Positions 1 through 7,581 of a DNA stretch of 64,000 nt are shown here, in pieces (the first letter of the stretch is position 1; every line of letters starts with the position of its first letter). The stretch comes from Candidatus Mediterraneibacter faecipullorum (GTDB lineage: Bacteria; Bacillota; Clostridia; Lachnospirales; Lachnospiraceae). The notes under the pieces were generated by a model that saw nothing but the letters and a program-made list of their open reading frames with translations, was not told the origin of the DNA and did no database searches. Where the stretch lies: the NCBI GenBank assembly GCA_019119675.1, contig DWWO01000040.1:1-64000 (forward strand), read 5' to 3'. A program made the position numbers and the translations under genes.

Positions 1-1091
1 TTGTAGCTTGCCTCTTTGTAGAGCGGATCTCTGTAGCGGTCGAATACGCTTGCGTCAACCTCGCCTTCCTCACAGCTTACGCCTGTGATGTCAGCCGGCA
101 GGCAGTGCATATAGAGAGCCTTTCCGTCTTTCGTTGTCTTCATCAGTTCCTCTGTGCAGGCCCAGTCTTTGTGCTGTGCATTCTGAGCGAGGAGTTCTTT
201 CTCCAGTTCTTTGATTCCCTCGAAGTCGCCGTTTCCGTACAGCTCTGTACGTTTCTCCATAGCAGCGAACGGAGCCCAGCTCTTCGGATATACGATATCG
301 GCATCTTTGAATGCATCAGCCATATTATTTGTCTTTGTAAATGTACCGCCGGATTTCTTTGCGTTCTCGGCAGCGACAGCCTCAACTTCCGGGAATACCT
401 CGTATCCTTCCGGATGAGCAAGTACAACGTCCATTCCGAAACGTGTCATCAGACCGATGATTCCCTGCGGAACGGAAAGCGGCTTTCCGTAGGACGGAGA
501 GTAAGCCCATGACATAGCGATCTTCTTGCCTTTCAGGTTCTCAACACCGCCGAACTCGTGGATGATGTGGAGCATATCAGCCATAGCCTGTGTCGGGTGG
601 TCGATGTCACACTGAAGGTTTACGAGCGTCGGTTTCTGCTCGAGGATTCCGTCTTTATTTCCCTGTGTTACAGCGTCAACAACTTCATGCATATAAGCAT
701 TTCCCTTGCCGATGTACATATCGTCGCGGATACCGATTACGTCAGCCATGAAGGAGATCATGTTTGCTGTCTCACGTACTGTCTCGCCGTGTGCAACCTG
801 GGATTTGCCCTCGTCCAGATCCTGAACCTCAAGACCTAACAGGTTACATGCAGATGCAAAGGAGAAGCGGGTACGTGTGGAGTTGTCGCGGAAGAGTGAG
901 ATTCCGAGACCGCTCTCGAATACCTTTGTGGAAATGTTGTTCTCTCTCATAAAACGGAGAGCGTCAGCTACGGTGAATACGGCTTCCAGTTCCTCGTCTG
1001 TCTTCTCCCATGTCAGGAAAAAGTCTCCGTTGTACATATCCTTAAAGTTCAGGGCGTTCAGCTTGTCGATATAGTCCTGTAATGTTTTCAT
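1..1091 (-). CDS. ygeW: Knotted carbamoyltransferase YgeW (3' end cut by window edge)
   Basis: Carbamoyltransferase-fold protein of the aspartate/ornithine transcarbamylase superfamily. The ATG at 1091 has a GGAGG-type site before it, and the frame stays open to base 1, giving 363 complete codons. The E. coli family member is about 396 residues, so roughly 30 C-terminal residues lie outside the window. The carbamoyl-phosphate signature STRTR is at residues 71-75, HPTQ at 165-168, and HCLP lies near the visible end. The family is found in purine-degradation islands, where it is thought to transfer a carbamoyl group late in the pathway so that energy can be recovered as carbamoyl phosphate; that role is inferred from context. 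It is the last visible gene of a leftward series with ygeY and dpaL. Confidence 0.93.
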   Translation of the reverse strand, partial: MKTLQDYIDKLNALNFKDMYNGDFFLTWEKTDEELEAVFTVADALRFMRENNISTKVFESGLGISLFRDNSTRTRFSFASACNLLGLEVQDLDEGKSQVAHGETVRETANMISFMADVIGIRDDMYIGKGNAYMHEVVDAVTQGNKDGILEQKPTLVNLQCDIDHPTQAMADMLHIIHEFGGVENLKGKKIAMSWAYSPSYGKPLSVPQGIIGLMTRFGMDVVLAHPEGYEVFPEVEAVAAENAKKSGGTFTKTNNMADAFKDADIVYPKSWAPFAAMEKRTELYGNGDFEGIKELEKELLAQNAQHKDWACTEELMKTTKDGKALYMHCLPADITGVSCEEGEVDASVFDRYRDPLYKEASY

Positions 1092-1152
1092 TGTTGTTTA
1101 TCCTCCTTGATAATTAAATTACTTTCTGAAAATTATAACAGTTCTGCTCGTG

Positions 1153-2472
1153 TTACTCGCAGTAGCAGTTCGGCAGTGCAGCGTATACAGCGGCACATGT
1201 TACAAGATCCTGTTTCCATGTCTTCTCGTTCGGTGCGTGTGCCTGAGCTTCAGCGCCCGGTCCGAATCCGATGCACGGAATTCCGTTTCTTCCCATGATG
1301 GATACTCCGTTTGTTGAGAATGTCCACTTGTCTGTGAGCGGGCGGCTCTGACGCATTTCCAGAGTTTCCTCCGCGCCGATCCTCTTGTCGCCGTAGAGTG
1401 ATGTGTACGCTTTCTCGAGCGCTTTTGTCACTTTGTGGTCTTTCGGGATTGCCCATGTCGGGAAGTAGCATTCGATCTCGTATACGCATCCTGTGTAGGA
1501 AGGACGGTCATAGTTGTACATGGATACGACTACATCATCGCCGTATTTCTGTACGCTCGGAAGTGCGCGGATTTCGTCCAGACAGCTCTCCCATGTCTCT
1601 CCGAATGTCATGCGGCGGTCAAGTGATACCGCGCAGGAGTCAGCTACCGCACAGCGGCTCGGTGATGTATAGAAGATCTGGGATACAGTTACAGTACCGC
1701 GTCCGAGGAAACGTGCCTCTTCCCAGTCAGGATTGTATTTCGGATTCAGCATTTTTACGAGGCCTTTGATCTCTGTCCCGTCTGCGTCGTCGTTCTCATT
1801 GAGGGCACGTACATCCTGAAGGATGTCAGCCATCTTGTAGATCGCATTGTCACCGCGCTCCGGAGCGGAACCGTGGCAGGAAACACCTTTGACATCGATG
1901 CGGATCTCCATACGTCCGCGCTGTCCGCGGTAGATACCGCCGTCTGTCGGCTCTGTGGATACAACGAACTCAGGACGGATCTTGTCCTCGTTGATGATGT
2001 ACTGCCAGCACAGGCCGTCGCAGTCCTCTTCCTGAACTGTTCCGACAACCATGATCTTGCATCCTTCCGGGATCAGGTCCATGTCTTTCATGATCCTTGC
2101 ACCGTAAACTGCGGATACAAGCCCGCCGCACTGGTCAGATACGCCGCGTCCGCCGATCTCTGTGTCATTCTCATATCCCTCGTACGGATCGAAGTCCCAG
2201 TTGTCGATGTTTCCGATACCTACTGTGTCGATATGTGCATCGTAAGCGATGATCTTATCGCCTGTTCCCATGTAGCCGATGACATTTCCCTGAGGATCGA
2301 TAACGACCTCATCGAAGTCCAGTTTCTTCATCTCAGCGGCGATAGTGTCGATGTGAGCTTTCTCATCACAGCTCTCTCCCGGATTCTTCACGATAGCGCG
2401 AAGAAATGCGGTCATGTCTTTCTGATAACCCTGTGCAGCTTCTTTGATTTTGTTGAAGTCCATAGTTTTCAT
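1153..2472 (-). CDS. ygeY: YgeY family selenium metabolism-linked M20 hydrolase
   Basis: M20-type metallopeptidase/deacylase of 439 residues. Metal-site motifs are visible: YDAHIDTVG (about residues 76-84), a GVSDQCGG stretch near residue 110 and paired acidic residues in VQEEDCDG. The C-terminal [13 protein letters not shown] supplies the last histidine ligand. It lies between dpaL and ygeW on the same strand, the order seen in other urate-degradation islands. There it probably hydrolyses an open-chain purine breakdown intermediate in the cytoplasm; the exact substrate is inference. The ATG at 2472 follows a short AAGGAG-like site. Confidence 0.92.
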   Translation of the reverse strand: MKTMDFNKIKEAAQGYQKDMTAFLRAIVKNPGESCDEKAHIDTIAAEMKKLDFDEVVIDPQGNVIGYMGTGDKIIAYDAHIDTVGIGNIDNWDFDPYEGYENDTEIGGRGVSDQCGGLVSAVYGARIMKDMDLIPEGCKIMVVGTVQEEDCDGLCWQYIINEDKIRPEFVVSTEPTDGGIYRGQRGRMEIRIDVKGVSCHGSAPERGDNAIYKMADILQDVRALNENDDADGTEIKGLVKMLNPKYNPDWEEARFLGRGTVTVSQIFYTSPSRCAVADSCAVSLDRRMTFGETWESCLDEIRALPSVQKYGDDVVVSMYNYDRPSYTGCVYEIECYFPTWAIPKDHKVTKALEKAYTSLYGDKRIGAEETLEMRQSRPLTDKWTFSTNGVSIMGRNGIPCIGFGPGAEAQAHAPNEKTWKQDLVTCAAVYAALPNCYCE

Positions 2473-2501
2473 TCTCCTTTTTATGAAATAAATGTATATT
2501 G

Positions 2502-3707
2502 TTACCTGTCGTTCCCGCCCCAGACGATGGATTCATATCTCTCGGGATCGGTGTCTCCCTCGGTGGAGAAGAGGAGGACTTTGGAGTTCTCATCCAGTCC
2601 GAGATGCTCTCTGAGAGGCTTGTATTCATCCATTGTCATGATGCACGCAAGTGTTCCGAACGGTGCGGCGCCGGATTCGCCGGATGTTACCGGCTGATCG
2701 CCCTTGACAGGAGCAGCGAGCATGCGCATGCCCCTTGCAGCCACCCAGTCGGGTGATGCGATAAATGTATCTACATGATTTTTCAGGATATCCCAGGAAA
2801 TCGTATTGGGTTCTCCGCAGGCGAGTCCCGCCATGATCGTAACCATGTCACCGTCTACAATGCGGATATCTCCGTCTCCCGCACATGCACCTTTATAGAG
2901 ACATGCGGCGGCTTCAGCTTCCACAACGACTACTTTCGGCGGATTCTCAGGATAGCGGTTTGCGAAATATCCCTGGACTGCTCCGGCGAGAGATCCCACG
3001 CCTGCCTGAATGAAGACGTGTGTCGGGCGTTCGCAGTCATAGTCGTGGAGCTGCTCATCCGCTTCCATAGCCATCGTTCCGTATCCCTGCATGATCCATG
3101 ACGGAATTTCCTCGTATCCGTCCCATGCAGTATCCTGTACCATGACGCCGTTCTCTGTCTTCTCGGCCATGGCGTTTGCCATGCGGACGCATTCGTCATA
3201 GTTGTATTCTTCGATCGTTGCCTCAGCGCCTTCGGCGAGAATGTTATTCAGTCTCGTCTGTGTGCTTCCCTTCGGCATGAGGACGACAGCCTTCTGCCCT
3301 AATTTGTTTGCAGCCCATGCAACACCGCGGCCGTGATTGCCGTCCGTGGCGGTGAAGAATGTGGCCTGCCCGAACTCTTCCTTAAGTTTCGCGGAAGTGA
3401 GGACATTGTATGGCAGCTCGGATACGTCTTTCCCGGTCTGCTTTGCTATGTAGCGCGCCATAGCGAATGAACCGCCGAGCACTTTGAAAGCGTTGAGCCC
3501 GAAGCGGTAGGACTCGTCTTTTACATAGACTTCTCCGAGTCCGAGACGCTCTGCCATGTGATCCAGTTTTGCCAGCGGCGTGACGCTGTACTGGGGAAAA
3601 CTTTCATGGAAAGCGCGCGCCTTTTTGATTTCGTCCAATCCCATTACTTTCAGGTTGGAATCTTCCGTTTTCGGCATCTTGTTCACTGCCCATTTGATTG
3701 TGTCCAT
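2502..3707 (-). CDS. dpaL: Diaminopropionate ammonia-lyase (YgeX/DpaL)
   Basis: PLP-dependent fold-type II lyase of 401 residues that converts 2,3-diaminopropionate to pyruvate and two ammonia. The Schiff-base lysine is Lys75 in the motif [10 protein letters not shown] glycine-rich phosphate-binding loop is seen at AGVGSLAGA, and the DGNHGRG motif near residue 120 is typical of the family. Length matches the E. coli enzyme (398 residues). The ATG at 3707 has GGAGG eight to nine bases upstream. It sits 75 bp downstream of the regulator gene and upstream of ygeY. 2,3-diaminopropionate is a proposed intermediate of anaerobic urate breakdown, so this enzyme likely feeds pyruvate to fermentation. 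Confidence 0.95.
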   Translation of the reverse strand: MDTIKWAVNKMPKTEDSNLKVMGLDEIKKARAFHESFPQYSVTPLAKLDHMAERLGLGEVYVKDESYRFGLNAFKVLGGSFAMARYIAKQTGKDVSELPYNVLTSAKLKEEFGQATFFTATDGNHGRGVAWAANKLGQKAVVLMPKGSTQTRLNNILAEGAEATIEEYNYDECVRMANAMAEKTENGVMVQDTAWDGYEEIPSWIMQGYGTMAMEADEQLHDYDCERPTHVFIQAGVGSLAGAVQGYFANRYPENPPKVVVVEAEAAACLYKGACAGDGDIRIVDGDMVTIMAGLACGEPNTISWDILKNHVDTFIASPDWVAARGMRMLAAPVKGDQPVTSGESGAAPFGTLACIMTMDEYKPLREHLGLDENSKVLLFSTEGDTDPERYESIVWGGNDR

Positions 3708-3782
3708 TGTGGAACCTCCTTAAATATGTGAAATGTTGTTGCTTACTATATTGAACATGCCCGGCTCGAATCCGTCGCATGT

Positions 3783-4430
3783 TCATCCTTTGTCCATGTA
3801 GCTATACAGCGTAAACTTTGATATCCCGAGGAGGGAAGAGACTTTGTCGCCGGATTTTGTAATGAGGAATGCACCGGCGTTGTTTAAGTACTGTACCACA
3901 GCTACTTTGTCGTCTTTGTTCATCATTGCGACAGGTTTTCCTACCCGGGCGATTGCCTGCTCGATCAGAAGGTCGAGCAGCTCGGTCACATTGTGGGTGA
4001 TTCTCTGTGGCGCAGAAGAACGGTCTGTTTCTGCACCGTTTTCCGGTTCTGTCTGGATCAGGCCGCGTATGGAGTTCTCTGCCGCGAGCAGGGTGGTGAT
4101 GTCATAATTCATGGAAAAGATATAGACGATCTTCCCTTTTTCATCGCGGATGTAGAGCGTACTGGATTTTAAGATCCTGCCGTCGTCAGTTTTAGTAAGA
4201 TACGCAAGTTTGTCCTTTATCTTTGCCGGATCAGATCTGAGTGTCTCAAGGACAATGCCCGACGGCCCGTCTCCGGTATGCCGGTTGGATACATGTCCGT
4301 TTTCAATATAAACGATAGACTTATCCAGATCTTTTTTTGTCAGATCATGAATGACCACTTCGCATGAACTTCCGAACTGGGCTGCCAGTCCATGTGCGAG
4401 CTGTTTGAGAAAGTCGAGTTTCCGATCCAT
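3783..4430 (-). CDS. YheO-type PAS / HTH transcriptional regulator
   Basis: Cytoplasmic regulator of 215 residues. The N-terminal YheO-like PAS domain spans about residues 10-125 (it contains GSSCEVVIHDL and the IVYIFSMNYDIT strand). The C-terminal helix-turn-helix is of the HTH_22 kind (KVSSLLGISKFTLYSYMD, at the very end). A longer frame begins at a TTG at 4463, but only the ATG at 4430 has a good site (GGCAGGTG, six bases away). It is first in the leftward operon before dpaL and faces ssnA, so it is the natural local regulator of the divergent purine genes. The PAS domain may sense a purine or pathway intermediate; the ligand is not visible from sequence. Confidence 0.88.
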   Translation of the reverse strand: MDRKLDFLKQLAHGLAAQFGSSCEVVIHDLTKKDLDKSIVYIENGHVSNRHTGDGPSGIVLETLRSDPAKIKDKLAYLTKTDDGRILKSSTLYIRDEKGKIVYIFSMNYDITTLLAAENSIRGLIQTEPENGAETDRSSAPQRITHNVTELLDLLIEQAIARVGKPVAMMNKDDKVAVVQYLNNAGAFLITKSGDKVSSLLGISKFTLYSYMDKG

Positions 4431-4498
4431 TGATTCACCTGCCTTTTCTTTACGCTCTTTCAAGAGAAAAAGTGTGTCTGCTGTGTGTCTCTAAACCC

Positions 4499-4526
4499 AT
4501 CATAGCATAAAAAAATATAGAGTCAA
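4499..4526 (-). promoter_or_regulatory. Promoter for regulator-dpaL-ygeY-ygeW
   Basis: On the minus strand TTGACT (4521-4526) and TATGAT (4499-4504) are separated by 16 bp, a good sigma-A promoter about 65 bp before the ATG at 4430. Its upstream side abuts the palindromes at 4535-4569. Confidence 0.7.
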
Positions 4527-4534
4527 TACTTTTT

Positions 4535-4569
4535 CTAAAAAATTTTTAGGTGCTCTAAAAAATATTTAG
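4535..4569. promoter_or_regulatory. Twin palindromic operator in the divergent region
   Basis: Two 15-bp near-identical palindromes, CTAAAAAATTTTTAG (4535-4549) and CTAAAAAATATTTAG (4555-4569), lie 20 bp apart centre to centre, so on the same face of the helix. They sit between the leftward promoter (4499-4526) and the rightward promoter (4578-4606). This is the expected layout for one regulator controlling both arms. The adjacent YheO-type protein is the obvious candidate binder (inference). Confidence 0.7.
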
Positions 4570-4577
4570 AATTCATG

Positions 4578-4606
4578 TTGCATTTATACAATATTAATGG
4601 TATTCT
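4578..4606 (+). promoter_or_regulatory. Promoter for the ssnA-xdh operon
   Basis: TTGCAT (4578-4583) and TATTCT (4601-4606) with a 17-bp spacer. Transcription from here leaves a leader of about 90 nt before ssnA; it contains a small TGTGC/GCACA hairpin. Confidence 0.6.
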
Positions 4607-4703
4607 ATAGTCAGTGACAGGTCTTAGTGTGCGAATTGCACAGAAGTTTGCAAGAGTACACTGAGAACAGTATGTGGAAAATAAATAAAAAGGAGAAAAT
4701 GAC

Positions 4704-6035
4704 ATGCTGGTTTTAGGTAATGGAAAAGTTATCACAAGAGATGCTGCATGTCCGCTGATCGAAAACGGCGCGGTAGCGATCGACGGAACCACGATCTGCA
4801 AGGTGAGCAGCACTGAGGATATCAAAAATGCATATCCCGAAGCAGAGTACATCGACGCCAAAGGCGGCCTGATCATGCCCGGCTTTATTAATGTACATGA
4901 GCATATTTACAGTTCGTTTGCAAGAGGTCTTTCCATAAAAGGTTATGACCCGAAAGGTTTTCTCGACATCCTGGACGGACAGTGGTGGACGATCGACCGC
5001 AATCTCACGCTGAATGATACATATTTGAGTGCGATGGCTACTTATATAGACTGTATCAGAAATGGTGTGACAACGATCTTTGACCATCACGCAAGCTTCG
5101 GCTCGATCAGGGGCTCACTCTTTGAAATCGAGAAAGCGGCAAAAGAGACAGGCGTCCGTTCCTGCCTCTGCTATGAGATTTCTGACAGGGACGGAATGGA
5201 CAAGGCAAAAGAATCTGTCATGGAAAATGCCGAGTTCATCCGCCACGCACTGCAGGACGATACCGGAATGATCGCCGGAATGATGGGTATGCACGCACAG
5301 TTCACGATCTCGGACGAGACAATGGAACTTGCCGCTGCAAACAAGCCGGACGAAGTCGGATATCATATCCATGTGGCAGAGGGAATCGAAGATCTGCACC
5401 ACTGCCTGAAGCATTACGGGAAAAGGATAGTGGACCGTCTGATGGATCACGGCATTCTGGGCGAGAAGACACTCCTCGGTCACTGCATCTATATTAATTC
5501 CCATGAGATGGATCTTATTAAGGAAACGGACACGATGGTCGTTCATAATCCGGAATCCAATATGGGCAATGCATGCGGATGCCCTCCGACCATGGAACTG
5601 GTACACAGAGGAATCCTCACCGGTCTCGGCACAGACGGATATACTCATGATATGACAGAGTCATGGAAGGTGGCGAACATTCTCCACAAGCATCATCTCT
5701 GTGATCCGAATGCGGCATGGGGAGAGGTGCCGCAGATGCTCTTTGAGAGTAATGCGAAGATCGCGGGAAGGTATTTTACTCCGGAACTCGGCGTCCTCAA
5801 AGAAGGCGCTGCGGGCGACGTGATCATCGTTGCATACGACCCGCTTACACCGCTTACTGCGGACAATATCAACAGCCACCTTCTGTTCGGCGTGACCGGA
5901 CATGATGTTGTGACCACGGTAGCGAATGGCGAAGTCCTGATGAAAGACCGCAGACTGACGAAGATCGATGCAGCTAAAGTTATGGCTGACTGCAGACAGG
6001 CGGCAAAAGGGCTGGCTGACAGGATCAACAGCTAG
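4704..6035 (+). CDS. ssnA: Putative aminohydrolase SsnA
   Basis: Amidohydrolase-superfamily protein of 443 residues with a TIM-barrel metal site. Visible ligands: VHEHIY near residue 66, HIHVAEG near 222, LGHCIY near 258 and the LGTDGYTHD loop near 312. Such enzymes deaminate or open purine-like rings. SsnA co-occurs with YgfK, the hydantoinase and the selenium-dependent hydroxylase in urate-degrading anaerobes. The ATG at 4704 has AAGGAG seven bases upstream. It is the first gene of the rightward operon, facing the regulator across a divergent control region. Confidence 0.93.
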   Translation: MLVLGNGKVITRDAACPLIENGAVAIDGTTICKVSSTEDIKNAYPEAEYIDAKGGLIMPGFINVHEHIYSSFARGLSIKGYDPKGFLDILDGQWWTIDRNLTLNDTYLSAMATYIDCIRNGVTTIFDHHASFGSIRGSLFEIEKAAKETGVRSCLCYEISDRDGMDKAKESVMENAEFIRHALQDDTGMIAGMMGMHAQFTISDETMELAAANKPDEVGYHIHVAEGIEDLHHCLKHYGKRIVDRLMDHGILGEKTLLGHCIYINSHEMDLIKETDTMVVHNPESNMGNACGCPPTMELVHRGILTGLGTDGYTHDMTESWKVANILHKHHLCDPNAAWGEVPQMLFESNAKIAGRYFTPELGVLKEGAAGDVIIVAYDPLTPLTADNINSHLLFGVTGHDVVTTVANGEVLMKDRRLTKIDAAKVMADCRQAAKGLADRINS

Positions 6036-6078
6036 AATATGACAACTTCATAAGGTGTGACAGATTTAAAAGGAAGGG

Positions 6079-6099
6079 CCCGGCAATGTATCTGCCGGG
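6079..6099 (+). other. Intercistronic hairpin between ssnA and the permease gene
   Basis: CCCGGCA (6079-6085) and TGCCGGG (6093-6099) form a 7-bp GC-rich stem with a 7-nt loop and no following T-tract. It looks like an RNA-stability or processing element rather than a terminator. Confidence 0.45.
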
Positions 6100-6121
6100 G
6101 GGCAATACAGGGTGAATAAAA

Positions 6122-7552
6122 ATGAATGATACAAAGCATAAAAAGGATAACTCAGAGTTATTTAAATGGGATGGGCGCCCGTCGTTCGGGCAGGTGCTCC
6201 CCCTGGCGGCACAGCACGTGCTTGCGGCTGTAGTCGGCTGCGTGACGCCGGCTATCCTTGTAGCAAACGCCGCAAATAATGCGGGCGGGAATGTAGATAT
6301 GGGGCTTTTGATCCAGGTATCCCTTGTGTTCGCTGCACTGTCTACATTGTTACAGTTATATGCGCAGAAGATTAAGCTGGGAAGCGGCCTGCCGGTCATT
6401 ATCGGCGTAAGTTTTGCATATGTTCCTACAATGACAGCTATTGCCGCACAGGCAAAAGATGTCAATACCATTTTTGGTGCCATGATCATCGGCGGTGTGG
6501 TAGCAATCCTCGTAGGACTCTTTATCCGTCAGATCAGGAAGGTGTTCCCGCCGCTTGTGATCGGCACGGTTATCCTTGCGATCGGTCTGTCGTTATACAG
6601 TACGGCGGTCAACTATATGGCGGGAAATTCTTCTAATACATATGAAGTGATCGTGGAGCAGCAGGGTAAGACGGAAGCACTTGTATTTGGCTCATGGCAG
6701 AACTGGCTGGTGGCATTTATCACACTGGCGATCGTAGTACTCCTGAACCATTACGGAAAAGGCCTGTTTAAACTGGCTTCTATCCTGATCGGACTTGTCT
6801 GCGGGTATATAGTGGCTCTTTGCTTCGGTATGGTAGATTTTTCCGCGCTTTCCACGGCAGGATGGTTCCAGGTCCCGATGCCTCTTGCATTCGGCATTAA
6901 GTTTGATATATCAGCGATCCTGCCTCTGGCGATACTGTTCCTCGTCAACTCGATACAGGCGATGGGGGATTTCTCAGCGACAACGACAGGCGGTATGGAC
7001 AGGCTGCCGACAGACGATGAGTTAAACGGAGGTATCATCGGATACGGCGTCAGCAACATCGTGGGCGCTCTGTTCGGATGCCCTCCGACGGCGACATACA
7101 GCCAGAACGTAGGTATCGTAGGTTCTACACGGGTTGTAGCGAGAAAAGTGTTCACGGCATCAGCAGTCATCCTGCTCATCGCCGGACTGATCCCGAAGTT
7201 CTCCGCACTGCTCCGGACGATCCCGCAGTGTGTACTCGGCGGCGCTGTTGCATCAGTATTTGCATCTATCGCCATGACGGGTATCAAACTGCTCGTGACT
7301 GAGAAACTGACTTACAGAAATACAACAGTTGCAGGATTGTCCATCGCCATCGGTATGGGCGTATCCTTAAGTGACGGCTGCTTAAATCAGATGACGGCAA
7401 GCATCCATGACGCGCTCAACATGAGCATGAGTCTTGAGAGCTTCCAGTCTATCATCAACAATACATTTGCATCATCGCCGGTTGTACTGGCGACGATATT
7501 TGCAGTAATTCTGAACCTGATTCTGCCAAAAGACAAACCGGACGCACAGTAG
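6122..7552 (+). CDS. NCS2-family purine (urate/xanthine) permease
   Basis: Nucleobase:cation symporter-2 protein of 476 residues with about 12-14 hydrophobic segments. The family signature region reads MGDFSATTTGG (near residue 281), followed by a conserved NxxGALFGCPPTATYSQNVG loop. Members of the UacT/XanP/PbuX group import urate or xanthine with protons. In this operon, between ssnA and ygfK, it most likely supplies urate or xanthine to the pathway; specificity cannot be fixed from sequence. The site AGGGTG precedes ATG 6122. Confidence 0.92.
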   Translation: MNDTKHKKDNSELFKWDGRPSFGQVLPLAAQHVLAAVVGCVTPAILVANAANNAGGNVDMGLLIQVSLVFAALSTLLQLYAQKIKLGSGLPVIIGVSFAYVPTMTAIAAQAKDVNTIFGAMIIGGVVAILVGLFIRQIRKVFPPLVIGTVILAIGLSLYSTAVNYMAGNSSNTYEVIVEQQGKTEALVFGSWQNWLVAFITLAIVVLLNHYGKGLFKLASILIGLVCGYIVALCFGMVDFSALSTAGWFQVPMPLAFGIKFDISAILPLAILFLVNSIQAMGDFSATTTGGMDRLPTDDELNGGIIGYGVSNIVGALFGCPPTATYSQNVGIVGSTRVVARKVFTASAVILLIAGLIPKFSALLRTIPQCVLGGAVASVFASIAMTGIKLLVTEKLTYRNTTVAGLSIAIGMGVSLSDGCLNQMTASIHDALNMSMSLESFQSIINNTFASSPVVLATIFAVILNLILPKDKPDAQ

Positions 7553-7581
7553 GAAAACTGCAATAACAGGAGGAAATGATA

